Below are positions 27,821-39,500 of a DNA stretch of 64,000 nucleotides, one piece after another. The position numbers were made by a program, and so were the translations under genes. The DNA is taken from positions 62,001 through 126,000 of the forward strand of contig CAVGCV010000004.1 in assembly GCA_963627995.1 (NCBI GenBank), in the 5' to 3' direction. The notes under the pieces are model-generated. The model was given only the letters and a program-made list of their open reading frames with translations, searched no databases and was not told the origin of the DNA. How positions within the stretch are numbered: the stretch's first letter is position 1; every line of letters begins with the position of its first letter. Source of the DNA: UBA3839 sp963627995 (GTDB taxonomy: Bacteria; Bacteroidota; Bacteroidia; Bacteroidales; Bacteroidaceae).

Positions 27821-27865
27821 GATGGGATTCTTTTAGGGTGTGTTCAGGGTTGTCTGGTGATGGGG

Positions 27866-30800
27866 TCAGAACTGGATGGTCGCACCCAGTGTGAACTCCT
27901 TGGCGCGCGGGGTGCGGGCGTTGTCCGTCACGACGCCATAGCCGCCATAGCTGACCTCGGGGTCTGCGCCCGAATAGCTGGTCAGGCAGAAGAGGTTGTT
28001 GGCGCTGAGGTAGAGGCTCAACTGCGTCAGTCCGTATTTCTTCAGGATCTTCGGGTCAACCGAGTAGGAGAGCTGCATGTAGTTGAGGCGCATGTACGAG
28101 CCCTTCTCCATGAAGCGGTCGCTCCCGAGCCAGTTGTAGCCCTCCTTGTAGAGCGCGCGGGGAATCTGCGCGTCGTCGCCCTCCACGCGCCAGCGCCAAT
28201 TGACGGCGATGGACTGGTTGTTGTTGCTGTACATGTTCTCGGCGCGCATGCGGGCGGCGTTGATGATGTTGTAGCCGACGCGGAACGAGAACTGCGTGTT
28301 GAGCTGCCAGCGGTCGTAGGCCAGCTTGAAGCCCCATCCGCCTGTGAACTTTGGCAGCGACGAGCCGAGGTACACGATGTCGAGCTCGTTGATGTTGCCG
28401 TCGTGGTTCACGTCCTCGTAGATGGCGTCGCCGCCCTTGAACTCGTAGATCGACGTGTTGTTCGTGTTGTCGTAGCAGAACACCATGGGCACGGTCAGCC
28501 CGTACTTGTCCCTCACGACGTTGCCGTCCTTGTCGCGGGCGATGGGGGCGTTCGGCCCGCTCACGCCGGGCACTTCCTGCTCCGAGAACTTGGAGTACTG
28601 GTAGACGCCCTTGTAGCGGAATCCGTAGATGGAGCCGAATGCGTGGTGGAGCTGTACGCGCGTGAGGTATTCGCCGTTGCCCTTTCCGAACTCCTTGTTG
28701 AGGCTGGAGAGGACGGTCGGGTCCATCTCCGTGATTTCGTTCCGGTTGTTGGCGAAGCTCACGTTGAAGCTGGCGTTGAACTTGCCCTTCTTGACAACCT
28801 GGTTGCCGTTGATGTTGAACTCCCAGCCGTTGTTGCGCATCTTGCCCACGTTCTGCACGTTCAGGGAGCTGAAGCCCGACGATGACGGAATCTGGCGGTT
28901 GTACATCAGCAGGTTCGAGGTCAGCTGCGTGTAGAGGTTCAGGTCGGCGGTCAGCTTGTTGTCGAACAGGCCCAGGTCGAAGCCCACGTTCCACGTCTCC
29001 TTCTCCTCCCACTGCAGCGAGCCGAGGCGGATGTTGCTGGGGTAGAGCGCCGTGTTGTTGTTATAGGCCGCCGTGCTGCTGTACTTCGAGAAGTAGAGGT
29101 ACTCCGAGCCGGGCTGGTTGCCCACGCGTCCCCATCCCGGGCGGACGGACAGCATGGAGACCCACGGCAGCTTCTCCATGAACTTCTCGTCGCTCACGTT
29201 CCAGCGGAACGACAGGGCGGGGAAGTTCCCCCAGCGGCTGTTGTCGCCGAACTTGGTGGAGCCGTCGCGGCGCACCGAGAAGTCGGCGACGTACTTCCCC
29301 TTGTAGGCGTAGTGGGCGGAGAACGTGAGGTACACGCTGCGCCACTGGCCGCTGCTCGTGCCGAGGCTGCGGATGATGCCGTCGGCCGTGCTCGACCCGA
29401 TGGTGCCCGCCGGCAGGTTCGAGATGGTGCTGCTCTGTCCCTTCGACGTGCCGTCGGTGAGCTGGAACTGCGCCATCGACATGAACGAGTGGTCGGCGTT
29501 GTTGAAGTGCGGCGTGAACGTCAGGCGGTGCGTCGTCGTGACGGCCGTGCTCTTGTGCGCGTTCGACGAGCTGCGGTTGTTCTGGTCCGACGACCACCCG
29601 GAGGTCACGAGGCTCGCGGGGTAGAACGTGTCGTTGTACTTGTTGAAGATGTTGAACAGAATCTTTCCCTCGTATTTCAGCTGGTGCTGCTCCGGCGAGA
29701 GCCCGAGCAGGTTGTAGTGGAGCTGGAACTCCGGCTGGATTTGGTACGTCGACTCGTCGTTCTTCGCCTCATAGGCCAATGCCACGGGATTGACATAGGT
29801 CTTTTGGTCGCTCCCGAACTCGCTGTTCGCCGTGGAGAGCATGTGGTAGTAGTCCTTCAGGTCGTTGCCCGCGTCGTCCTGCTCGTACACCGAGAGGTTC
29901 GGCATCTTCTGGTAGGCGATGGCCAGCAGGTCGCTGTAGTTCTTCTCGTTCTTCGTGTAGGTCATGTTGAAGTTCGTCACAATCTTGATGCGGTCGCTGA
30001 CGAAGTAGTCCAGCGCCACGCGCGTGGTGAAGCGGTTCAGCCGCTGCCCGATGACCGTTCCCGTCTGGTGGTCGTAGCCCCCGGCGATGCGGAAGTTCGC
30101 CTTCTCGCCGCCGCCCGACAGGCTGATGTAGTGCTTCTGGAGCAGTCCGTTCTTCACGACCTCCTTGCGCCAGTCCGTGTTGTTGTTGTACATCTCGTAT
30201 TCCGAGAACGAGGGGTCGTAGTTGAACTCGTCGATGTCGGCCGCCGCGTCGGAGAGCTTCGGGTTGTAGTAGGCCTCCTTCATGAGCATCGTGTAGTGGT
30301 CGCCGCTCAGCATCTTCATGCCCTCGGGCTGGTGCGTGAACGTCGCGCGGTAGGAGTACTGCACCTTCGTCTTGCCGCGCTGCCCGCGCTTCGTCTTGAT
30401 CTCGATGACGCCGTTCGCGCCCTGCGAGCCGTAGATGGCCGTGCCGGCCGCGTCCTTCAGCACCGAGATGCTGGCGATGTCGTCGGGGTTCACGTTGAGC
30501 AGCTCCGCATACTGGTCCTCGGTGGCGTTGGCCCAGTCGAAGTTGTTGTTGTAGTCGCTCTCGAAGATGTTGCCGTCCACCACGATGAGCGGCTCGCTGC
30601 TGCCGTTGATGGAGCTGACGCCGCGCAGGCGCATGGACGTGCCCGCGCCGAGGTTGCCGCTCGTCGCCACGATGTCGAGGCCGGCGATGCGGCCCTGCAG
30701 GGCCTCGTCCACGCTGGTCACGCCCAGTCCCTCGAACTCCTTGGCGTCAATCATCTGGTGCGCCACCGAGAGCTCGCGCTCGGGAATGGCCAGTCCGCTT

Positions 30801-31162
30801 GTCTGCGCCACCCGCTGTGCCTTCACCTCCACGCCCGTGAGCATGGTCGAGCTTTTCAGCCTGATGGTGTAGCGCGTGCCCTTGATGGGGACGACTTGCG
30901 TGGTGCAGCCCACGTAGGAGAACTTGAGCTTGTGTTTGGGATTGACGATGCGGAACGAGAAGTTTCCGTTGATGTCGGTCACGGCGTGGGCCACGATGCG
31001 GTTCGCCTCGTCGATTTCCACCACGTTCGCCATCATCAGCGGCTCGATGTCGTCCGACACGGTTCCGCTGATCATCGTTCCCGCCGTTTGCGCGAGCAGC
31101 TGCTGCCCGAACCCGCCGCAGAGCCCGAACGCCGCCAGTATGAGATATTTCTTGGGATTCAT
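27866..31162 (-). CDS. SusC/RagA-family TonB-dependent transporter (first pair)
   Basis: A 1098-residue protein. A signal peptide and CarboxypepD-like domain (ISGTVSDDIEPLMMANVVE, about 32-108) lead to the plug with MRLRGVSSINGSSEPLIVVD and VLKDAAGTAIYGSQGANGVI. A full barrel ends in KEFTLGATIQF. This is the classic SusC layout. It is preceded by a FAS1 lipoprotein gene (38 bp) and followed by SusD (45 bp). It would import, using TonB energy, oligosaccharides produced by surface enzymes. Confidence 0.95.
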   Translation of the reverse strand: MNPKKYLILAAFGLCGGFGQQLLAQTAGTMISGTVSDDIEPLMMANVVEIDEANRIVAHAVTDINGNFSFRIVNPKHKLKFSYVGCTTQVVPIKGTRYTIRLKSSTMLTGVEVKAQRVAQTSGLAIPERELSVAHQMIDAKEFEGLGVTSVDEALQGRIAGLDIVATSGNLGAGTSMRLRGVSSINGSSEPLIVVDGNIFESDYNNNFDWANATEDQYAELLNVNPDDIASISVLKDAAGTAIYGSQGANGVIEIKTKRGQRGKTKVQYSYRATFTHQPEGMKMLSGDHYTMLMKEAYYNPKLSDAAADIDEFNYDPSFSEYEMYNNNTDWRKEVVKNGLLQKHYISLSGGGEKANFRIAGGYDHQTGTVIGQRLNRFTTRVALDYFVSDRIKIVTNFNMTYTKNEKNYSDLLAIAYQKMPNLSVYEQDDAGNDLKDYYHMLSTANSEFGSDQKTYVNPVALAYEAKNDESTYQIQPEFQLHYNLLGLSPEQHQLKYEGKILFNIFNKYNDTFYPASLVTSGWSSDQNNRSSSNAHKSTAVTTTHRLTFTPHFNNADHSFMSMAQFQLTDGTSKGQSSTISNLPAGTIGSSTADGIIRSLGTSSGQWRSVYLTFSAHYAYKGKYVADFSVRRDGSTKFGDNSRWGNFPALSFRWNVSDEKFMEKLPWVSMLSVRPGWGRVGNQPGSEYLYFSKYSSTAAYNNNTALYPSNIRLGSLQWEEKETWNVGFDLGLFDNKLTADLNLYTQLTSNLLMYNRQIPSSSGFSSLNVQNVGKMRNNGWEFNINGNQVVKKGKFNASFNVSFANNRNEITEMDPTVLSSLNKEFGKGNGEYLTRVQLHHAFGSIYGFRYKGVYQYSKFSEQEVPGVSGPNAPIARDKDGNVVRDKYGLTVPMVFCYDNTNNTSIYEFKGGDAIYEDVNHDGNINELDIVYLGSSLPKFTGGWGFKLAYDRWQLNTQFSFRVGYNIINAARMRAENMYSNNNQSIAVNWRWRVEGDDAQIPRALYKEGYNWLGSDRFMEKGSYMRLNYMQLSYSVDPKILKKYGLTQLSLYLSANNLFCLTSYSGADPEVSYGGYGVVTDNARTPRAKEFTLGATIQF

Positions 31163-31200
31163 GATTGCTGTTTATTAGGTATGGTTGCTGTCGGGCTTTT

Positions 31201-33741
31201 TCACTTGCGCTGGTAGTCGAGGACGCCGTCAATCTGGTGCACCACGGCGTAGGAGCTCGTGTAGATGGTGCTGGCGGCCGTAGCGTCCGACGCGTCGTAC
31301 TGGTACTCGCGCGCCATCAGGTTGTAGAGGTTTCCGCTTTTCACCACGTGGCGCGTGTTCTTCATCTCGTCCGTGACGGCGATGCCGTCGTTGTCGTAGC
31401 TCACCTGCAGCTTGTGGTAGGACAGGTTGTCGCCGGTCTGCGTGTAGGCCGCCGTCTCGTAGTTCGCGCGGTCGCTGCCCATGCCGATGAAGATGGAGTT
31501 GTCCTGGATGTGGTAGCGGAGGAACTTCTCTATCTCGTAGGACAGGCTGTCCTTCTCCTCCTCTTCCTCCGCGTCCTCCACCATTTCCCACGTCGGCAGC
31601 TTCTTGTCGTCGATGAGCTTCTGGATGGCCGCGTTCGTCGGAACGTACACCGTGTAGTTGAACGTGTTGAACAGGCTGATGTTCGTGCTGCCGCAGGCGT
31701 GCTCGTCCGTGCCGATCACGTGCTTGCTCTCCAGGAACGACGACCCCGACAGCAGCTCGAGGAACTTCGAGAACTCCTCGTGCTCGGACAGGATGTCGGC
31801 CACCGACTTGCGCGTGGACATCAGCGGCGCGTCGTCCAGGATGTACGTCTTGCCGTTGCCCTCCAGCGACTCGTCGTAGACGCGCGCCACCCGCACGGGC
31901 GCGCCCGCCTCCGCCTGCTGGCTCCCGCCGGCGGTCATGCCGTCCGCGCCCCGCTTGCTGTCGGCCACTTTCACGATGCCGCCGCCCTTCGTCTTGTAGT
32001 AGGTGTTCCCGCTCTCCACGTCGCCAATCACGATGTGCGAGTTGAGGATGTCCTCCAGGCGGTTGCGGATCTGGTAGGTCGACGCCTCGCCGATGGAGTC
32101 GGTCACCTCGCCCGTCTCCGTGTCGTAGTTCCAGATGGAGGCCCACACCTTCTTGTCGTCCTGCGCGTCCTCCTTATAGTGGAAGCGGAAGAGCTGTGTC
32201 GTCGACTTCCCGAACGAGCAGGGGTCCACGTATTCCAGCAGGGCCTTGTTCGTGGGGATGAAGAAGCTGTAGTAGGAGTTCTGCGAGTTGAGGTACACGT
32301 CGAACTGGAGCTGCTCGATGGCCCAGTAGAGGATGCCCATCGTCTCCTTGTTGACCAGCGCGGGGAAGCTGACGGAGATGTAGGCCACGGGGTTGAACAC
32401 CTTGTTCGTGAAGTAGACGGCCCCGTTGCACGCCATCTCCACGCGGTCGATGTACTTCACGTCGAGCCCCAGCTCGTCGTTGGCGTCGTTGAGCACCGTG
32501 TTGAACTTGCTGGGGACGGAGTTGGTGAACGAGTTGAGCATGTTCACGTTGAGCATCTTCTCCACCACGTCGTCGGGCACCTTGTCCCAGCTCCCGTAAC
32601 GCTCCTTCAGCGCCGCGCCCGCGCCCTCGTTCCAGTAGCGCTCCAGCGCCTCGTCGCTCGGCACGAGCATCACGCCCATGTTCTGCTGCAGGGCCACGTC
32701 GGTGGAGATGCCCGCGTTGGTCGTCGAGTAGAACTGGTTCCATCCCGGGTCGAACTTCAGCCTGCCGTTCACCGGCCCCTCGGCCGGGGTCTGCGACAGC
32801 GCGCCGCCGCCCTGCGACCGCTCGGAGAAGTAGCGCTTCTGGAACACCGAGTCCACGTTCGCGCGGTACAGGCGGTTGTAGTTCTTCGTCGCCTCGTCGC
32901 CGGCGTAGTAGGGGGCGCAGTAGCGGTCGAGCAGCTTCGAGTAGAGCCGCGTGTTGTCCGTCGTGCGGATGACCTCGGCCATGTTCTGCAGGGGGACCGT
33001 CACCTCGGCCATCTTGTGGACGAATCCGTTCGAGCACTTGATGTTCTGCTCCTCCATCATCACGCCGTTCACGTCGGCGTCGCCCGGCTGGCGCACGCGC
33101 GAGTAGTTGAGGAGGAAGTTGCAGTCGTCGTTCGTGATGAGCTTGTTGTTGAGGAACGCCTCGATGAAGTGGATCATGGGCGGCGCCGTCGCGTCGCTCA
33201 TGCAGGGGATGCTCTTCTGCTCGTCGCGGTAGTACTGCCAGTAGGGGTTGTCGGGCATCTCCCCGGGGTGCACGAGCGGCACGGAGTCGTATTCCGACGT
33301 GGCCGTCAGGCGGCGCATGCAGTCGCCCTCCGTCGGCCCCGTCGAGCTCGACAGGTAGGCCACCTGGCACGAGTTGTTGATCATGCTGCCGTAGAGCAGC
33401 AGCTTCTTCTGCGCGTCGCTCAGTTCGCCGTAGCTGCCCACGCCCCACTTGTTGCTGCGAAAGAAGCGGTCGAAAGCGTCGTCGTCGGCCACGAACAGCG
33501 TCTTGCTGCCCGTCTTGGCCAGCACCTCCCTGTAGCCGAGGTCGTCGATCAGGCGCACCGTGTTGGTGTAGTGGCCGTCGCTCTCCAGGTACTCGTAGAT
33601 GCTCGAGCCCAGCCACGAGGGGTTCTTGTCGCCCAGCTCGTAGCCGTCGTTGCACGAGGTCGCCACGCCTCCCGCGGAGAGCAGCGCCAGCCCCGTCGCG
33701 GCGGCGAGCAGCCTGTTGCGGTTTCTTCTCTTGAGGTTCAT
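31201..33741 (-). CDS. Large multi-FAS1 lipoprotein, first gene of the dual SusCD cluster
   Basis: An 846-residue lipoprotein (Cys30 after GGVATS). Repeated FAS1 signatures are seen: TLFVADDDAFDRFF (about 80), VMLVPSDEALERYW (about 350), SFFIPTNKALLEYV (about 495) and VYVPTNAAIQKLID (about 700), implying about four FAS1 domains. The protein ends VVHQIDGVLDYQRK, the usual FAS1 terminal strand. The C-terminal part contains an acidic linker (EDAEEEEEKD). It sits 244 bp downstream of the GH67 gene on the same strand and 38 bp upstream of SusC. A surface-exposed adhesive or glycan-binding role is inferred; no catalytic motif is seen. Confidence 0.87.
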   Translation of the reverse strand: MNLKRRNRNRLLAAATGLALLSAGGVATSCNDGYELGDKNPSWLGSSIYEYLESDGHYTNTVRLIDDLGYREVLAKTGSKTLFVADDDAFDRFFRSNKWGVGSYGELSDAQKKLLLYGSMINNSCQVAYLSSSTGPTEGDCMRRLTATSEYDSVPLVHPGEMPDNPYWQYYRDEQKSIPCMSDATAPPMIHFIEAFLNNKLITNDDCNFLLNYSRVRQPGDADVNGVMMEEQNIKCSNGFVHKMAEVTVPLQNMAEVIRTTDNTRLYSKLLDRYCAPYYAGDEATKNYNRLYRANVDSVFQKRYFSERSQGGGALSQTPAEGPVNGRLKFDPGWNQFYSTTNAGISTDVALQQNMGVMLVPSDEALERYWNEGAGAALKERYGSWDKVPDDVVEKMLNVNMLNSFTNSVPSKFNTVLNDANDELGLDVKYIDRVEMACNGAVYFTNKVFNPVAYISVSFPALVNKETMGILYWAIEQLQFDVYLNSQNSYYSFFIPTNKALLEYVDPCSFGKSTTQLFRFHYKEDAQDDKKVWASIWNYDTETGEVTDSIGEASTYQIRNRLEDILNSHIVIGDVESGNTYYKTKGGGIVKVADSKRGADGMTAGGSQQAEAGAPVRVARVYDESLEGNGKTYILDDAPLMSTRKSVADILSEHEEFSKFLELLSGSSFLESKHVIGTDEHACGSTNISLFNTFNYTVYVPTNAAIQKLIDDKKLPTWEMVEDAEEEEEKDSLSYEIEKFLRYHIQDNSIFIGMGSDRANYETAAYTQTGDNLSYHKLQVSYDNDGIAVTDEMKNTRHVVKSGNLYNLMAREYQYDASDATAASTIYTSSYAVVHQIDGVLDYQRK

Positions 33742-33852
33742 GTTGATTGGTTTTTCTGGTTCGGTTATGTTCTTGTCTTTCGGAATGGCTGGTTCGGGGT
33801 CCCGCGCCGCCCCGCTGCCCGCGGCGCGCTTTTCCTTGCGGAACTTCCGGGG

Positions 33853-33860
33853 CGAATTTA
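33853..33860 (-). promoter_or_regulatory. Weak candidate -7 box (TAAATTCG) for the FAS1/SusCD operon
   Basis: On the minus strand TAAATTCG differs by one base from TAnnTTTG and lies about 112 bp before the FAS1 start. No clear -33 partner is seen. Transcription might instead read through from GH67. Confidence 0.25.
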
Positions 33861-33890
33861 CGGCGAATCGGCCAGCCCGCGTTGCGGGCG

Positions 33891-33918
33891 TGTAACACGC
33901 ATTTTCGGAAACGTTACA
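33891..33918. promoter_or_regulatory. Imperfect inverted repeat (TGTAAC/GTTACA) upstream of the FAS1/SusCD operon
   Basis: TGTAAC at 33891-33896 and GTTACA at 33913-33918 form a symmetric pair around a 16-bp spacer, just upstream (for the minus strand) of the candidate -7 box. It could be an operator, for example for a hybrid two-component or AraC-type PUL regulator, but no regulator gene is present in the window. Confidence 0.25.
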
Positions 33919-33985
33919 TTTCGTAAAAATCCGTTAGGAAGTGTGCGCGCGTCGGCCTTCCGGCCCCGCTTTCCTGCCTGCCGGG

Positions 33986-35983
<1,998 letters not shown>

Positions 35984-36046
35984 GTCGTTGTCGTCGTTCG
36001 GGTGTTGTCAGTATCCGCGCGGTGCCGTTCCCGGCCCTGCGCGGCG

Positions 36047-36054
36047 CAAAGGTA
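36047..36054 (-). promoter_or_regulatory. Bacteroidota -7 box (TACCTTTG) for the GH67 gene
   Basis: On the minus strand the box is TACCTTTG, an exact match to TAnnTTTG, 63 bp before the GH67 ATG. A -33 TTTG is not evident. Confidence 0.6.
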
Positions 36055-36162
36055 GGGAATTCCGATGCCGCGCGTTTTCACCTTTGTTAGAAAAACTGCG
36101 CGCCGTGTAACAAAAGAGCCCCGCGCCGCCCGGCCCCGGAATTTTCACCGCGGAGCGGCCGT

Positions 36163-36251
36163 AAAAACGTCCGCAGAGAAAATTCCCGCGCTCCGCAGAG
36201 GAAATACATTTCGTCCGCAGACGAAAAAGTTTTTCTCTGCGGACGTTTTTC
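36163..36251 (+). repeat. Palindromic TCCGCAGAGAAAA element, copy B
   Basis: An 89-bp stretch matching the inside of copy A (10232-10320) in the same orientation with a handful of differences. It carries the three TCCGCAGA-type boxes and a hairpin at 36212-36245 (arms CGTCCGCAGACGAAAAA and TTTTTCTCTGCGGACG). The outer terminal repeats are degraded here: ACCGCGG near 36147 and CCGGCGCC after the core. Confidence 0.8.
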
Positions 36252-36384
36252 CGGCGCCTTTCCGCGCGGTGCGCCTTTGCCGCCCAAAGAGCTGTAAAAA
36301 CGAACGTAATTCGCTGGTTGTGAATATCTTGCGCACTTGTGTTACGTGGGCGAAAGTTTCTGCAACAAAAAACATCCTCCGAAA

Positions 36385-36416
36385 TTTGTGCGTCCGTTTC
36401 CGAAAAAATACATTTG
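36385..36416 (+). promoter_or_regulatory. Complete Bacteroidota promoter: TTTG, 20 bp, TACATTTG
   Basis: The -33 element TTTG (36385-36388) and the -7 element TACATTTG (36409-36416) are separated by 20 bp, close to the consensus spacing. The ATG of the downstream gene lies 111 bp further on, leaving a leader of about 100 nt. Confidence 0.7.
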
Positions 36417-36527
36417 CGTCGGTTTTTAGCCCGATGCCGCGCGCCGGACGCGCGGCGGCATGGCGGCGCCGAGGAAAACACGGGAAACAGGAACACCTAT
36501 TTATTATTAACCAATTTTTCAAAGCTT

Positions 36528-39500
36528 ATGAACACAAGACTCTTACTCTTGACGCTGGGGCTTTCCGCAACGGGGCTCGCGGCGCAGGCGCAGGAAGTGC
36601 TGAGAATCGGGTTTGAGGCAAGCGAGACGAAGGGACAGTACGCGACGGCGGACGACCCCGAGCAGGCTGGCTTCTTTGCCGACCACATCAACCTGCAGGC
36701 GGGCGACGTGTGGGACGAGGCGGGCACGGACGCCCACTCGGGCGAGTACGCCCTGCTCGTGCAGAACGCCAACGACTTCCAGGGCAACACCTGGCACCGC
36801 GGCTTCAAAATCCGCAACGTGGCGCTCGAGCCCGGCACGAGCTACCGCGTGTCCTACTGGGTGAAGGCCGACGCCACCTACATGATGGCCGACGGAACGT
36901 CGGGCAACACGTCGGTGAAGAACTCGCTCTCCATCGGCATCGAGAACGTGGAGGCGCCCATCGTCAGCCAGGAAGGCAAGGAGTACTACTACAACTACAC
37001 GCGCGGCATGACCGGCGAGTGGCGGCACATCAAGAACGTCGTATTCTTCACCGACAAGGCCACCCAGGACGCTTACTTCGACAACTACAACAAGAACACC
37101 TACGAGGATGAGGAGGGCAACACGAAGTACTACGCCGAGGGCATGACGGGATTCCCCGAAAAGTACTTCATCACCATCAACCTCTACAACCCCGGCACCT
37201 ACGCGCTCGACGACATCGTGCTGGAGAAGGCGACGGTGGCGGGCGCGGACTTCAATGACTGCGCCGTCCGCATCGACTTCGGCTATCCCACCAACCTGGC
37301 CGACCTGGCCAAGGCGGCCGGAGGCTCCGTCAGCTTCGACCCCTCCGTCGTGACGGTGAGGGTGAACGGCGCGGAGCAGAAGCCCGACTACGTGGAGGGC
37401 AAGGCCGACGGCAAGCTCTACGCGTTCTTCGAGACGCTGGTGCTGGAGTCGACCGACAAGGTGGAGGTGGACTTCGCCGGCGACAGCCGCATCCTCTACA
37501 GCGGCGCGAGCCGTCCGTCCACCGACATCGAGAGCGAGATGGCCGTACTGCCCTTCTCGGCCGAGGCGGCCGACTTCGCCGACGACATCGAGGAGATTCC
37601 CGACGCGTGGTCCGCGCCGAAGCTGCTCAGTACCGTGCCCGAGAACGAGTCGTTCGAAATCAGCTCGGCCGACCTGAAGCAGGTGACGTTCACCTACAAC
37701 AAGAAGATTGACATCACGACCGCCTCGGCCGTCCTTTCCAGCAACGGCATGCAGACCGACCTCACGGGGGGCATCTCCGTGGCCGGCGACGGCATGACGC
37801 TCGTCGTGCCCGTCAGCGACCTGGCCGACGGCGAGTACGTCCTCACCGTGAGCGGCGTGGCAAGCGCGTACGGCGAGACGGCGACCGAGGACCAGACCGT
37901 GTCGTTCCAGGTGGGCGCGGACTCCGACGACACCACCTCGGAGGACGTGTACGTGTCCGACTTCGCCAGCGAGATGACGGGCGGCATCCCGGCCGGGTGG
38001 ATTACCTACAACGAGGCCGGATTCCACATCTACGGCTTCAACGACGAAGATCGCACCGATCAGTTCAACTACAACTGGGGCGGCACGCCCGGCGGCGGCG
38101 GCTCGCGCCTGTACAGCGGCTTCAGCGGCGACTTCGAGAAGGCCATGTACTGGGGAACGCGCGGCACGACCGAGGGCTACGCCTCCTACGGCGCGCAGGT
38201 GTCCGACTGGATTCTCCCCGACGGCAGCATCGACCCCGCCATGCCCGACAACATCGCCCTCTACCTCGAGCCGCGCAAGTACCAGGTGAGCTTCCTCATG
38301 GCGGCGTGGAAGGGAGAGCCTACGTTCAACTTCACGCTCGAGGACCTCGAAGGCAACGTCTACGCGCGCTTCAACGACATCACGGCCGCTCCGAACGTGA
38401 ACGGCGTGCAGGGCGAAGTCACCGGCTCCGTGAAGTGCTCCACCGACTTCACGGTGGACAAGGCCGGCTACTACGTGCTGAAGTTCACGGCCGCCGAGGC
38501 GGCGTGGCAGGAGTACCTGCTCGCCAACGTGAAGCTCATCACCATGCCGTCGAAGGCTGCCTACTACAAGGGCAAGCTCGCCGCTGCCGTCGAGGCGGCC
38601 AGGGCCGCGCTTGACGAGGCCGGCGACGAAGACTACGACGGCGACACGAAGACGGCCCTCACCGGCAAGATTGCCGCTGCCGAGGCGGGCGGCTTCACCG
38701 CTCCGTCGGCCGTGATGGCCGCCATCGACGAGCTCAACGCACTGGCCGAGGCCATGAAGACCCGCGTGGCCAACGTGGACGCCTACAACGTGGCCGTGCT
38801 GGAGTACGCCGACGCCGACACCTACGACGGCACGAAGTACGCGAACACCGACCTCTACGCGGCTGCTGCGGCAGTGTACGGGCAGTACGGCAGCGTGAAC
38901 CCCTCGACGCTCTCCGACGCCGACCTCGCGGCGGCCACTCCGCTCATCGTCAGCGCGGCGGCCAAGATGAAGAACGTCAAGAGCGTGACCGACGTGCTGA
39001 CGTGGCGCATCTACAAGGGAACGCAGACGGCCAACACGCTGGCCGACAAGGATGAGGAAGGCAACGTCACCGGCGGCATCGACCAGGCTGTCATCGACCA
39101 GGCCAACAGCGCCATCACCGACGACTACGAGGTGGCCGACCGCGTCAACGCCGCCAACCGCCTCCGCCTCTACCAGCTCATCGCGGCCGGCAACGGAACC
39201 ATCGACGAGAAGTACATGACGACGCTGACCGACGACCAGACGTCGGACGAGGTGACCAAGGGCATCGAGCTCACCGGCCTGGTGAAGAACCCGAAGTTCT
39301 ACACGATGGCGCTGGAGAACAACCCCGCCGACAACACCACCTTCCCGGGATGGCTCGTGGACCAGAACGCCGACGGCGGCACGAACCTCCACTACAACGG
39401 CACGGCGCCGACGGCCGACTGCCCCGCAAGCAACGTGATGGCCAACAACTGGCTCGCCGACTACGACCTCTACCAGGTGGTGGAGAACGTGCCGGCCGGC

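Larger units (their letters stand above)
35984..36527. other. 544-bp divergent intergenic region
   Basis: This stretch separates the leftward GH67 gene from the rightward 1163-residue modular protein gene. It contains a leftward -7 box at 36047, repeat copy B at 36163-36251, and a complete rightward promoter at 36385-36416. Only short spurious ORFs run through it; no gene is supported. Confidence 0.65.

Noticed and set aside
36339..36527. N-terminal extension of the 1163-residue protein
   Set aside because: It overlaps a complete -33/-7 promoter and has no protein-like composition; the signal peptide begins at 36528.
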